Below, in pieces: positions 4,260 to 7,750 of a stretch of 7,750 nucleotides of DNA. The notes under the pieces are model-generated. The model was not told the origin of the DNA, made no database searches, and saw only the letters and a list, made by a program, of their open reading frames with translations. Made by a program: the position numbers and the translations under genes. Source of the DNA: Lysobacterales bacterium (GTDB taxonomy: Bacteria; Pseudomonadota; Gammaproteobacteria; Xanthomonadales; Xanthomonadaceae); NCBI GenBank assembly GCA_015655035.1, contig JAATFS010000130.1, forward strand, positions 1-7,750, given 5' to 3'. Numbering within the stretch: position 1 is the stretch's first letter; the number at the start of each line of letters is the position of its first letter.

Positions 4260-6329
4260 ATGCAGAACGGCCAAGACCTCACTCTTCGCATGATGATCGT
4301 CGACGACGACGGCGAGCACGCCGAGGCCGTCGTCGCCAGCTTGCGCAATGGGGGCGTCGCGGTGCGGCCGTTGCGGCCATATACGCCACAGGATGTCGCC
4401 GCGATACTCGGCGGCCCGATCGACCTGGTATTGAGCGGGCATTCCGCGGAAATCCCGCTCGCCGCGCTGCAACAGCAAATCCTGGCCAGCGGCAAAGACA
4501 TCCCGCTGATCCTGTTGAGCGACCACGTCGATGAAACCGAGTGGATCGAAGCCACGGCGCTCGGCATCCGCGCCATCGCCCTTCGCCATCGGCCCGAGCA
4601 CCTGCTCGCGGTGATCCACTCGGAAACCGCCGACCTGCAGGCGCGACGCCAACTGCGCCGGGTCGAAGCCCAGATGCGCGAGACCGAGCGCCGCTGCGAT
4701 GCATTGATCGCCTCCTCGCGCGACCCGATCGCCTACGTCCACGAGGGCATGCACATCCGCGCCAACGCTGCGTACCTGGAGATGTTCGGCTTCAGCTCGT
4801 TCGATGCAGCCGAAGGGGTCTCGCTGCTGGACCTGATCGCGCCGCGACAGGTGGGCGATTTCAAGCAACGGCTGCAGTCCATGTCCCGGGGCGAGCCACC
4901 ACCGTCACGCTACCAAGTCGATGCGCGCAACCTGGAGGGCAGCATCTTCCCGGCGACGCTCGAGTTCGCCACCGCCACCTATGCGGGAGAGCCCTGCATC
5001 CAGGTGGTGTTCCGTCGCCGCGAGGAGCCGGGAACGGAGCTGGCCCGCGCAGTCGAGGACCTGCGCCAGCGCGACCAGGTCACCGGGCTGCTCAACCGCC
5101 CGGCATTCATGCTCGCGCTGGAAGACGCGGTAGCCAAGGCCGGACGCAACGACGGCCAATATGGCTTCCTGCTGATCGAGCCCGACCACTACGCCCGGCT
5201 GTTGCCCGAGATCGGCCTGGATGCCGCAGACGCACTGATCGCCGCGATGGCCGCGCTCCTGATGGCCACGCTGGAGCCCGACGTGTCGTCCGCCCGCTTC
5301 GGTGAACACAGCTTTGCACTGTTGTTGAGTGGCGGCCATGCGCGCAGCCATGCGCTGGCCGAGAGCATCCGCACCACCTTCGCGCAACATGTCCTCGGCA
5401 TCGGCCAACGCTCGGCCACCGTCACCGTCAGCATCGGCGGCGTGCAAATCGGCGAGAAGATCGCCAGCATCGGCCAGGTGCTCGGCCGCGCTACCGAGGC
5501 ACAGCGCGCGGTCGCGCGGCTTGGCGGCAATGCCGTCAATATCTTCGATCCGGGCGCGGTCGATCGCGCCGAGGAAGAACGCGTGCAGCACTGGGTGCAA
5601 CGACTGCGCCAAGCGCTGGCCGGCGACGGTTTCCGGCTGCACTACCAGCCAGTGCTGCATCTGCGCGGCGAGTCGATGGAGCTGTACCAGACCTCGCTGC
5701 GCCTGGAACACGACGGCCAACTGATCTCGCCATCCGCCTTCATCGGGATTGCCGAGGATCACAGCCTGATCGCCGAGATCGACCGCTGGGTGGTCGAGCA
5801 CGCGATCCAGCGGATAGGCGAACGCCAGCGCGCCGGACACGCCACCCACATGATCGTCCGCATCGACCCGGCTTCGTTCTCGACTCCGGGCTTGATCGCC
5901 AGCATCCGCGAGCAATTGGCCGCCTACGACCTGCCTGGCGAGCGGCTATGGCTGCAAACGCCGGAATCCAAGGTTTTCACCCATCTGCGCAGCGCCCAAC
6001 GATTCCTGGCCGAGGCCTCCGCGCTGGGCTGCAAGGTCGGGCTGGAACAGTTCGGCGCCGGGCTGGACTCGTTCCAGTTACTGGCGCACTTCCGGCCCGA
6101 CTTCCTCGAGCTCGACCACGACTTGACCGCCGAAATCGCCTCCAACCGTGAGAGCCGCGACAAGCTTCGCGATATCACCGCCCGCGCGCAGCCGGCCGGC
6201 ATTGCCACCATCGCCGGGTCGGTTACCGACGCGACGTCCATGAGCGGCTTCTTCAACGCCCGCGTGGATTACGTCCAGGGCGACTTCATCGCCACGGCCG
6301 GGCCGGCGATGCAATACGAGTTCGCCTGA
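4260..6329 (+). CDS. fimX: FimX-type degenerate REC-PAS-GGDEF-EAL protein, cyclic-di-GMP effector for type IV pili
   Basis: 689 residues, matching the known FimX size (about 690). Order: receiver (10-128), short coiled linker (127-145), PAS (about 143-255), GGDEF (about 263-432), EAL (about 440-689). In Pseudomonas and Xanthomonas, FimX binds cyclic di-GMP through its EAL domain and joins PilZ and PilB to promote pilus assembly at the cell pole. The receiver keeps DDD (15-17) but has Gly60 where the phosphorylated Asp should be. GGDEF is replaced by GEHSF (348-352). EAL is replaced by QTS (477-479), although Q463-P464 and R481, which fit ligand-binding positions, remain. Other hydrolysis residues are lost: Asn to R534, Glu to Q566, DDFGTG to EQFGAG (596-601), Lys to E617, AEGVE to AGSVT (652-656). 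It should therefore neither make nor break cyclic di-GMP. No membrane segment is seen. A divergent dual-domain protein other than FimX is possible but less likely given length, order and the yaeQ neighbourhood. Confidence 0.9.
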   Translation: MQNGQDLTLRMMIVDDDGEHAEAVVASLRNGGVAVRPLRPYTPQDVAAILGGPIDLVLSGHSAEIPLAALQQQILASGKDIPLILLSDHVDETEWIEATALGIRAIALRHRPEHLLAVIHSETADLQARRQLRRVEAQMRETERRCDALIASSRDPIAYVHEGMHIRANAAYLEMFGFSSFDAAEGVSLLDLIAPRQVGDFKQRLQSMSRGEPPPSRYQVDARNLEGSIFPATLEFATATYAGEPCIQVVFRRREEPGTELARAVEDLRQRDQVTGLLNRPAFMLALEDAVAKAGRNDGQYGFLLIEPDHYARLLPEIGLDAADALIAAMAALLMATLEPDVSSARFGEHSFALLLSGGHARSHALAESIRTTFAQHVLGIGQRSATVTVSIGGVQIGEKIASIGQVLGRATEAQRAVARLGGNAVNIFDPGAVDRAEEERVQHWVQRLRQALAGDGFRLHYQPVLHLRGESMELYQTSLRLEHDGQLISPSAFIGIAEDHSLIAEIDRWVVEHAIQRIGERQRAGHATHMIVRIDPASFSTPGLIASIREQLAAYDLPGERLWLQTPESKVFTHLRSAQRFLAEASALGCKVGLEQFGAGLDSFQLLAHFRPDFLELDHDLTAEIASNRESRDKLRDITARAQPAGIATIAGSVTDATSMSGFFNARVDYVQGDFIATAGPAMQYEFA

Positions 6330-6346
6330 CCCCTACCGCGCAAACA

Positions 6347-6372
6347 GAACGCCCGCCGTGAGGCGGGCGTTC
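6347..6372. terminator. Terminator hairpin between convergent fimX and htpX
   Basis: Perfect 11-base arms gaacgcccgcc (6347-6357) and ggcgggcgttc (6362-6372) with loop gtga (6358-6361). It lies 17 bases after the fimX stop and 24 bases after the htpX stop. The following bases are only mildly T-rich in each direction (ttcgcgttg on plus, TTCTGTTTG on minus), so it probably serves both genes, better for htpX. Confidence 0.8.
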
Positions 6373-6396
6373 GCGTTGTCCTACGCTTGCGATGGA

Positions 6397-7275
6397 TTAC
6401 GCTGCCGTGGCATTGGCCGAGCGCAACGCGGCGATACGCTCGGTCAGTGGCGGATGGCTCAGGAACAGCTTGCGCAGCCCCTCACCCACTCCACCGGCGA
6501 TACCGAAGGCCTGCACCTGCGACGGCAGCGTGCTCTGCCCCTGATTGAGCGACAACCGCTCCAACGCGGCGATCATCTTGTTGCGGCCCGCCAACCGAGC
6601 GCCACCGTCGTCGGCACGGAACTCGCGATGGCGCGAGAACCACATCGCGATCATGGTCGCGAACAGCCCGAACACCATCTCCAGCACGAACACGATGATG
6701 TAGTAGGCAAAGCCACGGCCGCTGTCGCGGTTACCCGATATGGCACTATCGACGATCCCGCCGACCACGCGCGCCAGCACGATGACAAAAGTGTTCAGCA
6801 CGCCCTGCAACAGCGCCATCGTCACCATGTCGCCATTGGCGACGTGCGCGATTTCGTGCCCCAGCACGGCCTCGGCCTCGTCTTCGCTCATGTTCTGCAA
6901 CAGCCCGGTCGACACCGCCACCAATGCGTTGTTGCGGTTGGCGCCCGTAGCGAACGCGTTGATCTCGGGACCGTCGTAGACCGCCACTTCCGGCATGCCG
7001 ATGCCGGCGGCCTGGGCCTGCCGCCGCACGGTCTCCAGCAGCCAGCGCTCGGTGTGGTTACGCGGCTCGGTGATCACCTGCGCGCCGGTGGCGCGCTTGG
7101 CCATGAACTTGGAGGTCAGCAGCGAAATCAACGAACCGCCAAAGCCGAAGATCGCAGCGAATACCAACATGCCGCTCATCTGCGAGGAATTGACCCTAAG
7201 CAGCGACATCACGACGCTGGCCAGCGCCAACACCGCGAAATTGGTGAGTAAGAACAGGGCGATACGGCTGAACAT
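6397..7275 (-). CDS. htpX: HtpX membrane-bound zinc metalloprotease (M48B)
   Basis: 292 residues, as in E. coli HtpX (293). It degrades misfolded inner-membrane proteins alongside FtsH. The N-terminus MFSRIALFLLTNFAVLALAS is transmembrane segment 1 and residues about 34-54 are segment 2. HEIAH (140-144) supplies zinc ligands H140 and H144 and catalytic E141; E218 in HREFRAD (216-222) is the third ligand. Two more hydrophobic stretches lie between (about 152-175 and 190-213). EINAFATGA (104-112) and VSTGLL (121-126) are family blocks. The active site is complete. The ATG at 7273-7275 matches the family start; an in-frame ATG at 7333-7335 would add 20 residues with no homologous counterpart. 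The ribosome site is weak (GGAG 12 bases upstream). No convincing sigma-32 or CpxR site is seen upstream, so stress control is not demonstrated. Confidence 0.96.
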   Translation of the reverse strand: MFSRIALFLLTNFAVLALASVVMSLLRVNSSQMSGMLVFAAIFGFGGSLISLLTSKFMAKRATGAQVITEPRNHTERWLLETVRRQAQAAGIGMPEVAVYDGPEINAFATGANRNNALVAVSTGLLQNMSEDEAEAVLGHEIAHVANGDMVTMALLQGVLNTFVIVLARVVGGIVDSAISGNRDSGRGFAYYIIVFVLEMVFGLFATMIAMWFSRHREFRADDGGARLAGRNKMIAALERLSLNQGQSTLPSQVQAFGIAGGVGEGLRKLFLSHPPLTERIAALRSANATAA

Positions 7276-7319
7276 AGAAAGCAGTGACTCCGCACTAACT
7301 GAATGGATGGTTGATGCGA

Positions 7320-7368
7320 AATCTGCGGCCTCCACGCCTTGAAATCAAGTAAGCACCTGACCGACGAT
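7320..7368. promoter_or_regulatory. Candidate divergent htpX/gluQ promoters sharing a palindromic -35
   Basis: The 12-base palindrome cttgaaatcaag (7338-7349) supplies a -35 each way. On the plus strand TTGAAA (7339-7344, five of six) is followed 18 bases later by GACGAT (7363-7368), which predicts a start near 7375, about four bases before gluQ. On the minus strand TTGATT (complement of 7343-7348) is followed 17 bases later by CAGATT (complement of 7320-7325), which gives htpX a leader of about 38 bases. Both -10 boxes are only three of six. Confidence 0.35.
7338..7349. repeat. 12-base palindrome in the htpX-gluQ spacer
   Basis: cttga (7338-7342), two bases, tcaag (7345-7349): a near-perfect dyad in the only intergenic stretch between divergent htpX and gluQ. 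It overlaps candidate -35 boxes of both genes and could also be an operator for a dimeric regulator. Confidence 0.5.
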
Positions 7369-7378
7369 TCAGCTGACC

Positions 7379-7750
7379 ATGCCCGATCGATCTTACCGCG
7401 GACGTTTCGCCCCCTCGCCCACCGGCCCTCTCCACTTCGGCTCACTACTGACCGCACTCGGCAGCTGGCTGCTGGCAAGGCACGCCGGTGGCCAGTGGCT
7501 GATCCGGATCGAGGACATCGACCCACCCCGCACCGTTGACGGTTCCGTCGAATCGCAGTTGCACACCTTGGCTGCGTGCGGGCTGCATTCGGACCTGCCC
7601 GTCGTACGCCAGAGCGAACGGCATGCGCTGTACCAGGCCGCACTATCGGACCTGCTGGCGCAGGGCAAAGCGTTCGAGTGCGGTTGCAGCCGCGCGCAAC
7701 TGGCCACCATCGGCGGTATCCATCACTGTTGCCTCCCGCGTCAGGGACAA
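7379..7750 (+). CDS. gluQ: Glutamyl-Q tRNA(Asp) synthetase (5' part, cut by window end)
   Basis: 124 codons of a paralogue of glutamyl-tRNA synthetase that lacks the anticodon-binding domain. It activates glutamate without tRNA and attaches it to queuosine at the wobble position of tRNA-Asp. RGRFAPSPTGPLHFGSLLTAL (from residue 7) holds the class I signature, with HFGS in place of HIGH. WLIRIEDIDPPR (40-51) is the glutamate-pocket strand. Cys101 and Cys103 align with zinc ligands of E. coli GluQ-RS. The third ligand position, Tyr115 in E. coli, is His115 here, and the last Cys is C117 or C118. The KMSKS-like loop and C-terminus lie outside the window (family about 290-300 residues). The ATG is the only start available: an in-frame TGA lies at 7358-7360 and no ATG, GTG or TTG intervenes. 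No Shine-Dalgarno precedes it. Divergent from htpX. Confidence 0.95.
   Translation, partial: MPDRSYRGRFAPSPTGPLHFGSLLTALGSWLLARHAGGQWLIRIEDIDPPRTVDGSVESQLHTLAACGLHSDLPVVRQSERHALYQAALSDLLAQGKAFECGCSRAQLATIGGIHHCCLPRQGQ

Noticed and set aside
4905..5915. Minus-strand open frame (336 codons) inside fimX
   Set aside because: Antisense shadow of the fimX reading frame; no domain is recognisable.
6347..6372. Possible repetitive extragenic palindrome
   Set aside because: It occurs once here, sits exactly between two convergent stops, and a shared terminator explains it.
6358..7251. Plus-strand open frame (297 codons) antisense to htpX
   Set aside because: The minus strand encodes complete HtpX with its HEIAH site; the plus-strand reading has no motif and starts inside the terminator hairpin.
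7276..7335. 20-residue N-terminal extension of HtpX
   Set aside because: HtpX proteins begin at the first transmembrane helix; the extension is polar and covers the intergenic promoter region.
7320..7349. Sigma-32 heat-shock promoter for htpX
   Set aside because: A CTTGA-like -35 is present in the palindrome, but no CCCAT-like -10 occurs at 13-15 bases on the minus strand.
1..7750. Mobile element, CRISPR array, tRNA or toxin-antitoxin module
   Set aside because: No transposase, integrase, regular short repeats, cloverleaf or paired small genes are visible; composition and gene content look like core chromosome.

Overview
GC-rich bacterial chromosomal DNA that looks like a member of the Xanthomonadaceae/Lysobacteraceae (Gammaproteobacteria). 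The reasons are the strong GC bias at third codon positions, the 689-residue FimX-type protein colinear with the Xanthomonas/Pseudomonas family, and the gene order yaeQ - flavoprotein - fimX, which I recall from Xanthomonas genomes (inference from memory, not a search). No mobile element, tRNA, rRNA, CRISPR array or phage signature is visible. The window is ordinary core-genome content with some interesting details.

Layout. Positions 1-679 (minus) hold a Gtt1-like glutathione S-transferase cut by the left edge. Positions 830-1039 (minus) hold a CspA-family cold-shock protein with a strong intrinsic terminator after it and a long, possibly regulatory leader before it. Positions 1040-1446 are a 407-base gene-free stretch with several inverted repeats. 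Positions 1447-2370 (minus) hold a RluA-family pseudouridine synthase, divergent from yaeQ (2413-2961, plus). yaeQ overlaps rdsA (2958-4139, plus) by four bases (ATGA). After a 120-base gap with a GC hairpin and a candidate promoter comes fimX (4260-6329, plus). An 11-bp hairpin separates it from the convergent htpX (6397-7275, minus). A short divergent spacer with a 12-bp palindrome leads to gluQ (7379 onward, plus), cut by the right edge.

How the genes fit together. Five products are known or predicted to act on RNA or to have a fold that could: Csp (RNA chaperone), RluA-type enzyme (pseudouridine), YaeQ (PD-(D/E)XK-like fold, unknown activity), RdsA (23S rRNA dihydrouridine in E. coli) and GluQ (glutamyl-queuosine in tRNA-Asp). 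The translationally coupled yaeQ-rdsA pair is the most suggestive link. FimX is a cyclic-di-GMP effector that controls type IV pilus assembly through PilZ and PilB, neither of which is encoded here. Its receiver, GGDEF and EAL domains have all lost key catalytic residues, so it should be a sensor and not an enzyme. HtpX is an inner-membrane quality-control protease. The GST and HtpX fit a stress theme, but no shared regulation can be shown.

Most worth a second look: the extent of degeneration in FimX, the yaeQ-rdsA coupling, the divergent promoters that may yield leaderless mRNAs (pseudouridine synthase and gluQ), and the structured DNA around csp.
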